DNA of 9,846 nucleotides from Pseudomonadota bacterium (GTDB taxonomy: Bacteria > Pseudomonadota > Gammaproteobacteria > Steroidobacterales > Steroidobacteraceae): positions 1-9,846 of the forward strand of contig QGUX01000121.1 of NCBI GenBank assembly GCA_003242275.1, in the 5' to 3' direction. Numbering within the stretch: position 1 is the stretch's first letter; each line of letters opens with the position of its first letter. Below the pieces are notes generated by a model. It saw nothing but the letters and a program-made list of their open reading frames with translations, did not search any database and had not been told where the DNA came from. Shown here one piece after another: positions 1 through 7,578 of this stretch. Both the position numbers and the translations under genes were made by a program.

Positions 1-1678
1 TCAAGGGCCGCCCCGAGGACGCGTTCTGCACGCCGTCCACCTTGCCGAAGCGCAGGATCACCAGCACGATGCCGCGCTCCTCGTCGACCACGGCATAGCG
101 GCGGTCCCACAGGTTGCGGCCGAGGAAGCTGCCGCGCTCGAAGCCCTCGGCCGCGGTGGCGTAGCGGCCGTTGCGGTACGTGCCGGTGAAGTGCGCGCCG
201 TTCTCGAAGCGGCGCGTGTCCGGCATGAGGTCGGCGCGGTGGTAGTCCGGCGTGCCGTTGGTCTGGAAGGCGCGGAAGTAGCCGTCGGCCACCGCCACCA
301 GCTTGTAGTAGGAATCGCGCTCGGCCGGCGGGATGGGCAGCTTCAGGAAGTCCGAGGGCTCGGGATCGAGCTGCTCGGGTCCCCACCAGGCATCGCCGGC
401 GCAGCCCTTATGGCAGCGGAGGATCTCCATCTCGGTGATGGCGCCATCGGCGACCTTCAGCCGCAGCACCTCCATCGTCTCCGAGCCGTCCTCGTTGGTG
501 ACCACCACCTGCGAGCCCGTGTCGCCCAGGCGCTCGTTGACGGCATCGAAGCGCCAGCGCACCGCCTTCGCCGCCGGCCAGAACACCTCGGACAGCCGCT
601 TCTCGTCGCCGTTGAGCGTGATGCGGGCCCGCGCGGCCTGCGGCAGCGCCGCCGGATCCCTGGCCAGCAGCGCGGCGTAATAGGCGTCGATGAAGCGCGT
701 CAGGCAGGCGCGGTCGCAGGTGATGGGCGCCCAGCCGCCACGCCCGGGCCCGTAGTCGGACGGCCAGGCCGGCGGCAGTGAATCATCGCGGTTCACCATC
801 GCGGCCTGGATGCCCCAGATCAGGCCGTTGCGGATGGCAAAGAATTCCGCCACCAGCCGCGAGGCCGCCTGCCCGGCATGCTTCGGCGTGACGCCGGCCT
901 TCAGGCCGAAGCGCGCGAAACTCATCACCACCCCGTACTCCTCGTCGACCACGGGGTAGCGGATGTTCCAGATGTTGCGGCCGGCATGCAGGCCGGTCTC
1001 GAACTGCTCGGCCGCGGTCATCGGCGGATTGCCGGCCACCGCCACATCGGTGGTGCGGTAGCCGTTCTCCAGCCGCTGCACGCCGGGCCAGAAAGGCGCC
1101 GGGTGGTATTCGGGCGTGCCGTTGGTGTTGAAGGCGCGCCAGTAGCCTTCGGCTGCGGCCACCAGGTCGTAGTAGGAATCCTGCTCGGCAGGGCGCAGGG
1201 GCCTGTTGAAGTCCGGATTGGGCTGCTGCAGCGTGGAAAGGTCGAACAGGCCGCCCTCCTCCACATTGCGGACCAGCATGGCCTCCACCTCGGTGATGGC
1301 GCCGTCCTTCACCTTCAGGCGGAACACGTGGATGTACTGCGAGCCGTCGGCATTGTTGATCACGGCCTGCGTGCCGGTGTCACCCCAGCGCGGATTGGCG
1401 ATGTCGATGCGCGCCTGCACCGAGGTGGCCGAGTCCCAGAACACGCGCCCGAGGTCCACCACGTCGTCGTTCAGCGTCACCCTGGCGCCGCGCGCCAGCG
1501 GCACCCGCGCCGGATCGTTGGCGATCAGGCCAGCCAGGTAGGCGTCGATGCAGCGTGTCAGGCAGGCGCGGTCGCAGGGGTGGGTGATGCCGCTCTGGTT
1601 CTGCGCCAGGACGGGCGTCGCCAGCGAAGCCAGCAGCAGCCATGCAGGACCGATCAGGCCCGGTCGCGTCATCCTCAT
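1..1678 (-). CDS. Secreted protein with two tandem copies of a DUF8021-like domain (3' end cut off)
   Basis: The frame stays open from an ATG at 1678 to the left edge (559 codons, no stop), so the C-terminus is missing. I chose this start because a perfect AGGAGG lies 5 bases upstream; an ATG at 1672 is the alternative. Residues 1-25 form a Sec signal peptide with probable cleavage at VLA|Q. The mature part holds the same domain twice, copy 1 at about residues 35-294 and copy 2 from 321 on. Both open with CDRACLTR-x-IDAY, then share a DP..LP..A...R-TLN stretch, GDTG-Q, a DGAITE strand, SYY-LVA..-GY-RAF-TNGTP-Y-H, and a GRN-W..RY-VVDEE-G-V close. The opening resembles the DUF8021 family (helix-plus-sheet proteins of unknown function, probably SnoaL/NTF2-like); this is from memory of the motif. 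Copy 1 has an extra Cys43; copy 2 lacks it and instead carries Cys422 and Cys426 (RCHKGC). Function unknown; extracytoplasmic location is the safest statement. Confidence 0.85.
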   Translation of the reverse strand, partial: MRMTRPGLIGPAWLLLASLATPVLAQNQSGITHPCDRACLTRCIDAYLAGLIANDPARVPLARGARVTLNDDVVDLGRVFWDSATSVQARIDIANPRWGDTGTQAVINNADGSQYIHVFRLKVKDGAITEVEAMLVRNVEEGGLFDLSTLQQPNPDFNRPLRPAEQDSYYDLVAAAEGYWRAFNTNGTPEYHPAPFWPGVQRLENGYRTTDVAVAGNPPMTAAEQFETGLHAGRNIWNIRYPVVDEEYGVVMSFARFGLKAGVTPKHAGQAASRLVAEFFAIRNGLIWGIQAAMVNRDDSLPPAWPSDYGPGRGGWAPITCDRACLTRFIDAYYAALLARDPAALPQAARARITLNGDEKRLSEVFWPAAKAVRWRFDAVNERLGDTGSQVVVTNEDGSETMEVLRLKVADGAITEMEILRCHKGCAGDAWWGPEQLDPEPSDFLKLPIPPAERDSYYKLVAVADGYFRAFQTNGTPDYHRADLMPDTRRFENGAHFTGTYRNGRYATAAEGFERGSFLGRNLWDRRYAVVDEERGIVLVILRFGKVDGVQNASSGRPL

Positions 1679-1683
1679 GCCTC

Positions 1684-1689
1684 CCTCCT
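1684..1689 (-). promoter_or_regulatory. Ribosome binding site AGGAGG for the duplicated-domain protein
   Basis: The minus strand reads AGGAGG, a perfect anti-16S match, ending 5 bases before the ATG at 1678. The next in-frame ATG (1672) would be 11 bases away, so this site decides in favour of the upstream start. Confidence 0.7.
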
Positions 1690-1751
1690 CACAGTTGCCG
1701 CCGGCAGCGCCGACCTTGCGGATCCGTGTTGCCCGGCGAGCCATGCTCCCC

Positions 1752-1791
1752 GCGCCAATGGCGCTTCAGCCGCGCCCCGATCTGCGCCATT
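1752..1791. promoter_or_regulatory. Inverted-repeat cluster in divergent intergenic region (candidate operator)
   Basis: The 144 bases between the two divergent starts (1678 minus, 1823 plus) contain three copies of one half-site. GCGCCA at 1752-1757 and TGGCGC at 1759-1764 form a 13-base palindrome around A1758. A third copy at 1784-1791 (GCGCCATT) is a perfect 8-base inverted match to AATGGCGC at 1757-1764, with a 19-base spacer. No T-run follows, so a terminator is unlikely. The position between divergent genes suits a regulator site controlling one or both, but in GC-rich DNA such repeats can arise by chance. No convincing -35/-10 pair was recognised here. Confidence 0.3.
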
Positions 1792-1822
1792 ATGCGACAG
1801 GCACAGGCCACCGGCAGCGCAC

Positions 1823-2248
1823 ATGTTCGCAAGGCTCGACCATTTCCTGGTGATGACCCACGACGTGGATGGCACGCGCGATTTCTATCGCGACGTGCTC
1901 GGCTTCGCGGAAGGGATCCGGCCCGACCTGGGTTTCCGCGGCCACTGGCTGTACCTGGGCGAGGTGGCTGTGATCCACATCGCCGAATGGGAAAGCTACA
2001 CGGCGCACAGCCGGCGCCTGGGCATTCCGGTGACCACGCCGGCGCCCGGCACCGGTCCGCTGGACCACGTGGCCTTCAATGCACCGGCCGAGGCGCACCC
2101 GGTGCTGGTGGAGCGGCTGACGTCGCGCGGCATCCCCTTCCACCCGCACGACTCGCCGCAGATCGGCCTGAAGCAGGTCTTCCTCGAGGACCCGAACGGG
2201 CTGAAGCTGGAACTGAACTTCTGGGAGCGCCGCGACGCCGGCCAGTGA
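1823..2248 (+). CDS. VOC family (glyoxalase/bleomycin-resistance fold) protein
   Basis: A 141-residue cytoplasmic protein of the vicinal oxygen chelate superfamily, built of two beta-alpha-beta-beta-beta modules that together bind one divalent metal. Module 1 opens with LDHFLV and has the FYRDVLGF helix end typical of the family; module 2 opens with LDHVAFNA and ends in LEDPNGLKLELNFWE. The four expected metal ligands are in place at His7, His52, His82 and Glu130, so a metal-dependent activity is likely (isomerase, lyase, dioxygenase or thiol transferase type; the substrate cannot be read from sequence). The ATG at 1823 is chosen because homology begins at once; the open frame extends far upstream without family sequence. 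No good Shine-Dalgarno precedes it, so translation may be weak or nearly leaderless. It is the only cytoplasmic and only plus-strand protein in the window, divergent from the duplicated-domain gene and convergent with the ankyrin gene 33 bases away. Confidence 0.9.
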   Translation: MFARLDHFLVMTHDVDGTRDFYRDVLGFAEGIRPDLGFRGHWLYLGEVAVIHIAEWESYTAHSRRLGIPVTTPAPGTGPLDHVAFNAPAEAHPVLVERLTSRGIPFHPHDSPQIGLKQVFLEDPNGLKLELNFWERRDAGQ

Positions 2249-2281
2249 CCGGCGCCGGAGGCTGGCGGAACGCGCCCCGCC

Positions 2282-3793
2282 TCAGTTGGCCGCGCCGGCC
2301 GCCGGCACGGTGATGCCGCGCGCGGCCAGCAGCTCGTGCAGCACCGCCGCCACTTCCGGATGCGGCTCGGGGCCGGAGGTGCCCGGCCGCGCGGCCGTGC
2401 CGGTGCGACCCTCGGCGATGTCCAGCGGCGTGGCGCCACTGCGGTCCTTGGCCATCAGGTTGGCGCCGCGCTCACCGAGGAAGCGCACCAGGTCCTTCAT
2501 GTCGAGGCGCGCTGCGAAGTGCAGCGCCGTCTGCCCGTTGGGCGCCACGCGGTTGATGTCCGCGCCGGCCTCCAGCAGCAGCCTGGCCGACTCGATGCAG
2601 TGCTGCTCGTTGCGGAAGCGGCCGCGCGTGTCGGTGATGGCCCAGTTCATGCCCGCCACCACCAGCAGCGGCGTGGCGCCGAGGTTGTTCTGCAGGTCCA
2701 CCATGGCGCCGGCATCCAGCAGCATCTTCGTGGCCGGCACGTCGCAGGCCTTGGCGGCGCGCAGCAGCGGCGTGGAACCAGTGGTCAGCACCGAGTCGCC
2801 ACCGCGGTCCGGGCCCAGCAGGCGGTACGGCGGGAACAGCTTCAGCTGCATGTCCAGGTTGGCGCCGCGGTCGATCAGCATCTGGGCGATCTCCAGCGGC
2901 GTGGTCCGGTCCGAGGACGGCCGGTCGGGACGGCCGCCGCGCGGCGTGGTGTTGTAGTCGATGGCCGAGTACAGCGGCGCGCGGCCCCACACGTCCCACA
3001 TGTTCACGTCCGCCCCGCCCTCGATCAGCACCTTGGCGGTGTCGAAGCGCGCGTTGAGGATGGCCATCAGCAGCGGCGAGATGTTCTCCGGATCCGTCAG
3101 GTTGACGTCCGCCCCGCCCTTGATCAGCTCGCGGGCACACTCGGCGCAGCCTTCGCGTGCGGCCAGCAGCAGCGCCGTCCAGCCGCCGGGCGGGCGCCAC
3201 TGGCGCCTGGGCTCGGCGGTGACGCGCCGTTCCCAGTTGCGCAGGTATGAAACCGTGTCGGGCCTGGCGCCGACCTTCAGCAGGTAGCGCACCATCCCGG
3301 GATTGCGCTGCGCGGAGGCCCACATCAGCGCCGTCTGTCCGCGCCAGGACTCCACCGCATTGACGTCGGCGCCGGCCTTCACCAGCACTTCGGCGGCCTC
3401 CACCTTGCCGGTGCGCGCCACCGTCATCAGCGCGGTCTCGCCCTCGTCGTTGGCCGTGTTCGGATCGGCCCCGGCCTTGACCAGCACGCGCAGCATTTCC
3501 GCGTCGCCGCGGATGGCCGCCTCCTGGATGGGCGTGGAGCCGTAGTCATTGCGCGCGTTCGGGTCCGCGCCGGCCTTCAGCAGGCGCTTCACCAGGTCGA
3601 GGTCGCCGTGGTAGGCGGCCCAGTGCAGCGCCGTGGTGCCATCGGAGGCGCGCTCGCGCGCATCGGCGCCATCCTTGAGCATCCGCACGACCGCGGCGGA
3701 ATCCCCCTCCTGCGCCACGTCCAGCAGGCCCCGCAGCTCGGCGGAGGCGATCGCCGGCAGCAGCGCCAGCAGAAGTCCCACTCGCAGTTTCAC
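2282..3793 (-). CDS. Exported ankyrin-repeat protein
   Basis: A 503-residue protein with a Sec signal peptide (residues 1-18, cleavage AIASA|E) followed almost entirely by about eleven ankyrin repeats. Clear repeats with the G-TALH-AA...-LL-AGAD-N pattern lie near residues 51-83, 85-117, 118-150, 151-180, 204-236, 237-269, 338-370 and 418-450. Arg/Pro/Gly-rich insertions interrupt the solenoid near 181-203, 281-296 and 380-398. Ankyrin repeats bind other proteins and have no catalytic role. A family precedent is periplasmic AnkB of Pseudomonas aeruginosa, which supports catalase KatB, so a scaffold or protective role for the co-encoded proteins is a reasonable inference. The start is GTG, 6 bases after the TGA of the DUF1552 gene, with GAGG overlapping that gene's last codons, which points to translational coupling. 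It is the last gene of the four-gene block and ends tail-to-tail with the VOC gene. A GTG start for an operon-internal gene is normal. Confidence 0.92.
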   Translation of the reverse strand: MKLRVGLLLALLPAIASAELRGLLDVAQEGDSAAVVRMLKDGADARERASDGTTALHWAAYHGDLDLVKRLLKAGADPNARNDYGSTPIQEAAIRGDAEMLRVLVKAGADPNTANDEGETALMTVARTGKVEAAEVLVKAGADVNAVESWRGQTALMWASAQRNPGMVRYLLKVGARPDTVSYLRNWERRVTAEPRRQWRPPGGWTALLLAAREGCAECARELIKGGADVNLTDPENISPLLMAILNARFDTAKVLIEGGADVNMWDVWGRAPLYSAIDYNTTPRGGRPDRPSSDRTTPLEIAQMLIDRGANLDMQLKLFPPYRLLGPDRGGDSVLTTGSTPLLRAAKACDVPATKMLLDAGAMVDLQNNLGATPLLVVAGMNWAITDTRGRFRNEQHCIESARLLLEAGADINRVAPNGQTALHFAARLDMKDLVRFLGERGANLMAKDRSGATPLDIAEGRTGTAARPGTSGPEPHPEVAAVLHELLAARGITVPAAGAAN

Positions 3794-3799
3794 GATGCT

Positions 3800-5119
3800 T
3801 CAGACCTCGGTGAACTTCATGGTGGCATCGCCGAAGGTTTCCATCGGCACGCCGACGCGGTCGAGGATGGTCAGGTGCAGGTTGGCGATGGGCGTCTTGT
3901 CCGGGTAGCGCAGGTGGCGGTTGCCCTTGAGCCTGCCCGCGCCGCCGCCCACCAGCGCCATTGGCAGCGGGAAGTGGTTGTGCGCGTTCGAGTCGCTCAT
4001 GTTGCTGCCGAACATGATGATGGAGTTGTCGAGCATGTTGCCCTCGCCGTCCGGCAACGACTGCAGCTTGGCCACGAACCGGGCGAACTCGCCGGTATTC
4101 CACGCCTGCACCCGCGCCAGCGTGGCCAGCTTGTTCGGGTTGTTGGCATGGTGCGAGAGCGGATGGAATGCATCGGGCACGCCCATGAAGCTGTAGGGCT
4201 GGTTCGACACCTCGGCGGCCATCATGAAGCTGACCACGCGCGTCAGGTTGGCCTGGTAGGCCAGCGCGATCAGGTCGAACATCAGGCGCATGTGCTCGTC
4301 GAACTTCGACGGGATGCCCGAGGGCGCATCCGGCAGCTCCACGCCGGTCAGGTCGCGGTTCTCCAGCTGCTGGATGCGGCGCTCGATCTCGCGCACCGTG
4401 GACAGGTAGTCGTCCAGCGCCGCGCGGTCGCGCGCGCCCAGCGTCTTGCGCAGGTCACTGGCCTCGCGCGACACCAGGTCGAGGATGCTCTTGCTCTCGC
4501 GGGCGAGCCGCACGCGCTCGTCGGCCGTGTCGCCGGCGCCGAACATCTGCTGGAACAGCTTGCGCGGGTTGTGCTCCATCGGCAGCGGCGTGGTCGGGTC
4601 GCGGAAGGAGATGGTCTTGCCGTAGCTGCAGCCGTAGTTGCGGTCGCAGGAACCCTCACCGCCACGCTCCTCGGTGGCCACCTCGAGCGAGGGAATCGGG
4701 GTCTCCTGGCCGATGTGCTTGGCGATGATCTGGTCGACCGTGATGCCACCGTACGGGTCGTGGCTGATGCGCGGCGGCACGCAGGACAGCCAGGTGCCCG
4801 GCGTGATGGCGTGCACCGGCGCCGCGATGGCGGACTTGTTCTCCAGGCCGCTGATCACCGTCAGCTGCTTCTGGAAGGGCTTCAGCGGCGCGAGGATGGG
4901 CGGCAGGTCGAAGTCCGGCCCTTCCGTCTTCGGCGTCCACTGGTCCATCACCGCGCCGTGGGGGAAGTACACGAAGGCCATGCGCAGCTTCGGCGCCGCG
5001 GCCGTGTTGGCCAGCGCGGTGGCGGCCGGGATCATCGCGTCGAGCAGCGGCAATGCAACCGCGTACCCGGCGCCCTTCAGCACTGCACGTCGGGAAAGAT
5101 GCTTTTTCGTGATGTACAT
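3800..5119 (-). CDS. Tat-exported HXXSHH (DUF1552) family protein
   Basis: A 439-residue protein of the Pfam HXXSHH/DUF1552 family, for which no biochemical activity is established. The signature hexapeptide is present as HPLSHH at residues 319-324. The N-terminus MYITKKHLSRRAVLKGAG is typical of the family and is a twin-arginine signal (Arg10-Arg11, then a hydrophobic stretch to about residue 38), so the protein is probably exported folded. Conserved-looking features include FVYFPHGAV near 49-57, the cysteine pair at 158 and 164 (GSCDRNYGC), a charged helical segment at about 198-253, and the C-terminal NAHNHFPLPMALVGGGAG stretch near 378-395, which recalls the sulfatase-like DUF1501 proteins. 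The ATG at 5119 is preferred over the GTG at 5128: it follows a GAGGTGAGG tract and gives the usual family N-terminus. It begins 5 bases after the PSD-cytochrome stop. In many bacteria DUF1552 genes sit next to PSD/DUF1592 genes, as here, so the two products probably act together in the periplasm. Confidence 0.92.
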   Translation of the reverse strand: MYITKKHLSRRAVLKGAGYAVALPLLDAMIPAATALANTAAAPKLRMAFVYFPHGAVMDQWTPKTEGPDFDLPPILAPLKPFQKQLTVISGLENKSAIAAPVHAITPGTWLSCVPPRISHDPYGGITVDQIIAKHIGQETPIPSLEVATEERGGEGSCDRNYGCSYGKTISFRDPTTPLPMEHNPRKLFQQMFGAGDTADERVRLARESKSILDLVSREASDLRKTLGARDRAALDDYLSTVREIERRIQQLENRDLTGVELPDAPSGIPSKFDEHMRLMFDLIALAYQANLTRVVSFMMAAEVSNQPYSFMGVPDAFHPLSHHANNPNKLATLARVQAWNTGEFARFVAKLQSLPDGEGNMLDNSIIMFGSNMSDSNAHNHFPLPMALVGGGAGRLKGNRHLRYPDKTPIANLHLTILDRVGVPMETFGDATMKFTEV

Positions 5120-5124
5120 GCCCC

Positions 5125-7578
5125 TCACCTCGCGTCGGCCGTCATCGTCGCCGGTTTCTCTTCCGGCACCTTGTCATACTGGAATGCCTGGCTGGAGACA
5201 ATGCCCAGCACCAGCGCCGAGAACCTGTAGTCGTGCTTCGCCGCGTCGCGCACCAGCTGGCGGATCAGCGGCATGTCGTAATGCTTCACCGGGCGGCCCA
5301 GCGCGTAGATCAGCAGGTTCTCCGCCAGGGTGTGCACGAAGAGGTCCGGCCGCGACGCAATGTAGTCGCGCAGCGCCGCCACGCCGTTGACCTCGGTGCC
5401 GTCAGCCAGCCTGCCGCCGGCGTCGATGCGCTCGCCGGCATCGATGTCCTTCTCGCGCCACTGGCCCACGGCGTTGTAGTTCTCCAGCGCGATGCCCACC
5501 GGGTCGATCACGTCGTGGCAGCCGGCGCAGCCCTTGGTGGCGCGGTGGCGCTCCAGGCGCAGGCGCACGGTCAGCTGCTCGCCGCCCTCCTCACTCTCCG
5601 GGAACTGCTCCACGCCCGGCGGGGGCGCGGCCGGCGGCGTGCCCATCAGGTGCTCCAGCACCCAGGAGCCGCGCACCACCGGGGAAGTGCGGTTGGCATA
5701 GGAGGTCGCGGTCAGGATGGCGCCCTTGCCCAGCAGGCCGCGGCGGTAGTCCTGCTCGAGCTTCACCTTGCGGAACTCGCCGCCGCGGATGCCCGGGATG
5801 CCGTAGTGCAGCGCCAGGCGCTCGTTGAGGAAGGTCCAGTCGGCCGTCATCAGGTCGATGACGTTGCGGTCCTCGCCCAGCACGCTCCACACGAACTCGA
5901 ACAGCTCGCGCTTGAAGGCCGGGATCAGGTCGTCGGTGAAGTCGGGGAACAGCAGCGTGTCCGTGTTCACCAGGTCCAGGCCGTCCACGTTCAGCCAGCG
6001 GGCGGTGAACTGCTCGACCATGGTGCGCGCGCGCGGATCGCGCAGCATGCGCCGCACTTCCGACTCGAGCACCTTCGGATCCTTCAGCCGGCCGGCGGCC
6101 GCCAGGTCGATGAGCTGTTCGTCCGGCAGCGAGCTCCACAGGAAGAACGACAGCCGCGTGGCCAGCTCGAGATCGGAGAGGCGGTAGACCTCGCCCGGCT
6201 TCGCCCCCTCCGGCGGCGTGTGCGCGCGGAACAGGAAGCGCGGGCTGGAGAGGATGGCCATCACGCCCTTCTGGATGCCGTCGTCGAAGGTGCCGTCCTT
6301 GCGCCCCTCGGCGAAGAACTGCATCGCGCCGGCGATGTCCTCGTCGTCCACCGGCTGGCGGAAGGCGCGCTTGGCGAGCCTGGCGAAGATCTGCTTAGCG
6401 CAGGCCGTCTCCTCGGCCTCGCTCTGCGGGTAGCACACGAACAGCTTGCGGCGGCTCGGGGTCTCGCTGACGCCGGTCTTCTCGATCGGGCCGCGGATCT
6501 CCACGTTGGCGAGGCGCGGGCCATCGGAGAAGGCCGCACCGCTGTGGTTCTGCGCCATGCCGAGCACCGGATTGAACGCATGCAGCGTGTCGATGTGCTC
6601 GGCCGCCGTCTTCTGCTTGAAGGTGACACCCACCCGGTGGGTGCCGGCCCTGGCCTTGAAACGGATGTCCTTGAAGCGCGCGTCGATGGCGGCGATGCCC
6701 ACAGCCTGCTGCACGTCCACCGCGCGCAGGTCGTCCTTGCCGCCGAGCTGCGCCTGGAACACGCGCTCGCCATCCAGCGTCACCACCACGGTGTACTCGT
6801 CGGCCACGCCCCACACGTAGCCGCCGCCCACCAGGCCACTGATCGTCAGTTCGTAGTCACCGTCAGCGGGGAAGTAATGCTCGATCACCAGGCCGCCGCG
6901 CGTGCCCAGCGGCAGGCCCGGGCGGTTCACGTACTGCTGGGCCGCCAGGTTGCCCGGGTAGACGCGACCGGTGGCGCGCGCCCGCGGGTTGCCCACCGCC
7001 TGGATGCTGACCTCGCGCGCCGCGGCGAAATACTGCTCCAGGAACGACGGGGAAACCTTCAGCACCTCGGCCACGTTGTCGAAGCCGCCGGACAGGTCGT
7101 CGCGCGGCAGCAACGCCTCGGCCTCGACCTCCAGGTCGAGCAGCTCACGGATGGCATTGGCGTATTCGCGGCGGTTGAGCCGGTGCAGCACCACCGAGCC
7201 CGGCTCCGGATCGGCCGTGAGGGCCTGGTCCAGCGTGGCCTCCATCGAATGGATGAAGGCCATGCGCTCCTCGGGCGAGGGCTGCGGATCGCTGGACGGC
7301 GGCATCAGTGCGCCGCGCAGCTTGCGCACCACTTCCTCCCACACGTCGCCGTCGGCCGCGACGTTCTGCGTGTCGAGCACGTCGAGCGCCAGCTCGCCCG
7401 CCCAGTCCGTGGAGTTGTGGCAGCTGCTGCAATACTTGTCGATGAAGGCCCAGTCCTTCTCGTGCAGGGACACGGGCACGTGGTGGCCGCCGGACTGCGC
7501 AGCGCCGGCCGCCAGCGGCGAGGCCAGCAGCAGCGTCGCCGCCAGGCCTCGCCAGGACTTGTTCTCGAACAGCTTCAT
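5125..7578 (-). CDS. Secreted di-heme PSD/DUF1592 cytochrome-like protein
   Basis: An 817-residue exported protein with the full planctomycete-type domain set. After a signal peptide (about 1-27, cleavage near AGA|A) comes a PSCyt1-like heme site C50-SS-C53-H54. DUF1587 (PSD3) follows at about 128-190 (LHRLNRREYANAIRELL), then a beta-rich, possibly carbohydrate-binding-like region at about 225-365, DUF1595 (PSD5) at about 390-451, DUF1592 (PSD4) at about 465-595, DUF1588 (PSCyt3) at about 610-710, and DUF1585 (PSD2) at about 735-803. The second heme motif C684-AG-C687-H688 lies in DUF1588 before DPVGIALENYNAVGQWR. Both motifs are intact, so two covalent c-type hemes are expected and an electron-transfer role is likely; the substrate is unknown for this family. 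The ATG at 7578 directly follows the TAG of the hydrolase gene with no gap, and GGAGGT stands 8 bases upstream. Its stop overlaps a possible GTG of the next gene. Confidence 0.94.
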   Translation of the reverse strand: MKLFENKSWRGLAATLLLASPLAAGAAQSGGHHVPVSLHEKDWAFIDKYCSSCHNSTDWAGELALDVLDTQNVAADGDVWEEVVRKLRGALMPPSSDPQPSPEERMAFIHSMEATLDQALTADPEPGSVVLHRLNRREYANAIRELLDLEVEAEALLPRDDLSGGFDNVAEVLKVSPSFLEQYFAAAREVSIQAVGNPRARATGRVYPGNLAAQQYVNRPGLPLGTRGGLVIEHYFPADGDYELTISGLVGGGYVWGVADEYTVVVTLDGERVFQAQLGGKDDLRAVDVQQAVGIAAIDARFKDIRFKARAGTHRVGVTFKQKTAAEHIDTLHAFNPVLGMAQNHSGAAFSDGPRLANVEIRGPIEKTGVSETPSRRKLFVCYPQSEAEETACAKQIFARLAKRAFRQPVDDEDIAGAMQFFAEGRKDGTFDDGIQKGVMAILSSPRFLFRAHTPPEGAKPGEVYRLSDLELATRLSFFLWSSLPDEQLIDLAAAGRLKDPKVLESEVRRMLRDPRARTMVEQFTARWLNVDGLDLVNTDTLLFPDFTDDLIPAFKRELFEFVWSVLGEDRNVIDLMTADWTFLNERLALHYGIPGIRGGEFRKVKLEQDYRRGLLGKGAILTATSYANRTSPVVRGSWVLEHLMGTPPAAPPPGVEQFPESEEGGEQLTVRLRLERHRATKGCAGCHDVIDPVGIALENYNAVGQWREKDIDAGERIDAGGRLADGTEVNGVAALRDYIASRPDLFVHTLAENLLIYALGRPVKHYDMPLIRQLVRDAAKHDYRFSALVLGIVSSQAFQYDKVPEEKPATMTADAR

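Noticed and set aside
1..3. TCA at the left edge as a stop codon (TGA) for the duplicated-domain gene
   Set aside because: The TGA is out of frame: codons begin at positions 4 and 1 (CCC TTG A), so the gene continues beyond the window.
878..1822. Upstream 315-codon extension in frame with the VOC protein
   Set aside because: This part is antisense to the duplicated-domain gene and has shadow-type composition; VOC homology starts at the ATG at 1823, so a fusion is not supported.
2249..2258. CCGGCGCCGG palindrome right after the VOC stop codon
   Set aside because: A short GC palindrome with no loop and no T-run; in DNA this GC-rich it is weak evidence for a terminator.
2336..3250. Plus-strand open frame of 304 codons opposite the ankyrin gene
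   Set aside because: Its repetitive product merely mirrors the ankyrin repeats; no start signal or domain supports it.
2282..3793. Periodic similarity of about 99 bases along the ankyrin gene as possible DNA repeats
   Set aside because: The periodicity is explained by the 33-residue protein repeat; the copies differ too much in sequence to be a recent DNA repeat or CRISPR-like array.
3608..5230. Plus-strand open frame of 540 codons
   Set aside because: Antisense shadow of the DUF1552 gene with the same low-complexity composition and no recognisable domain.
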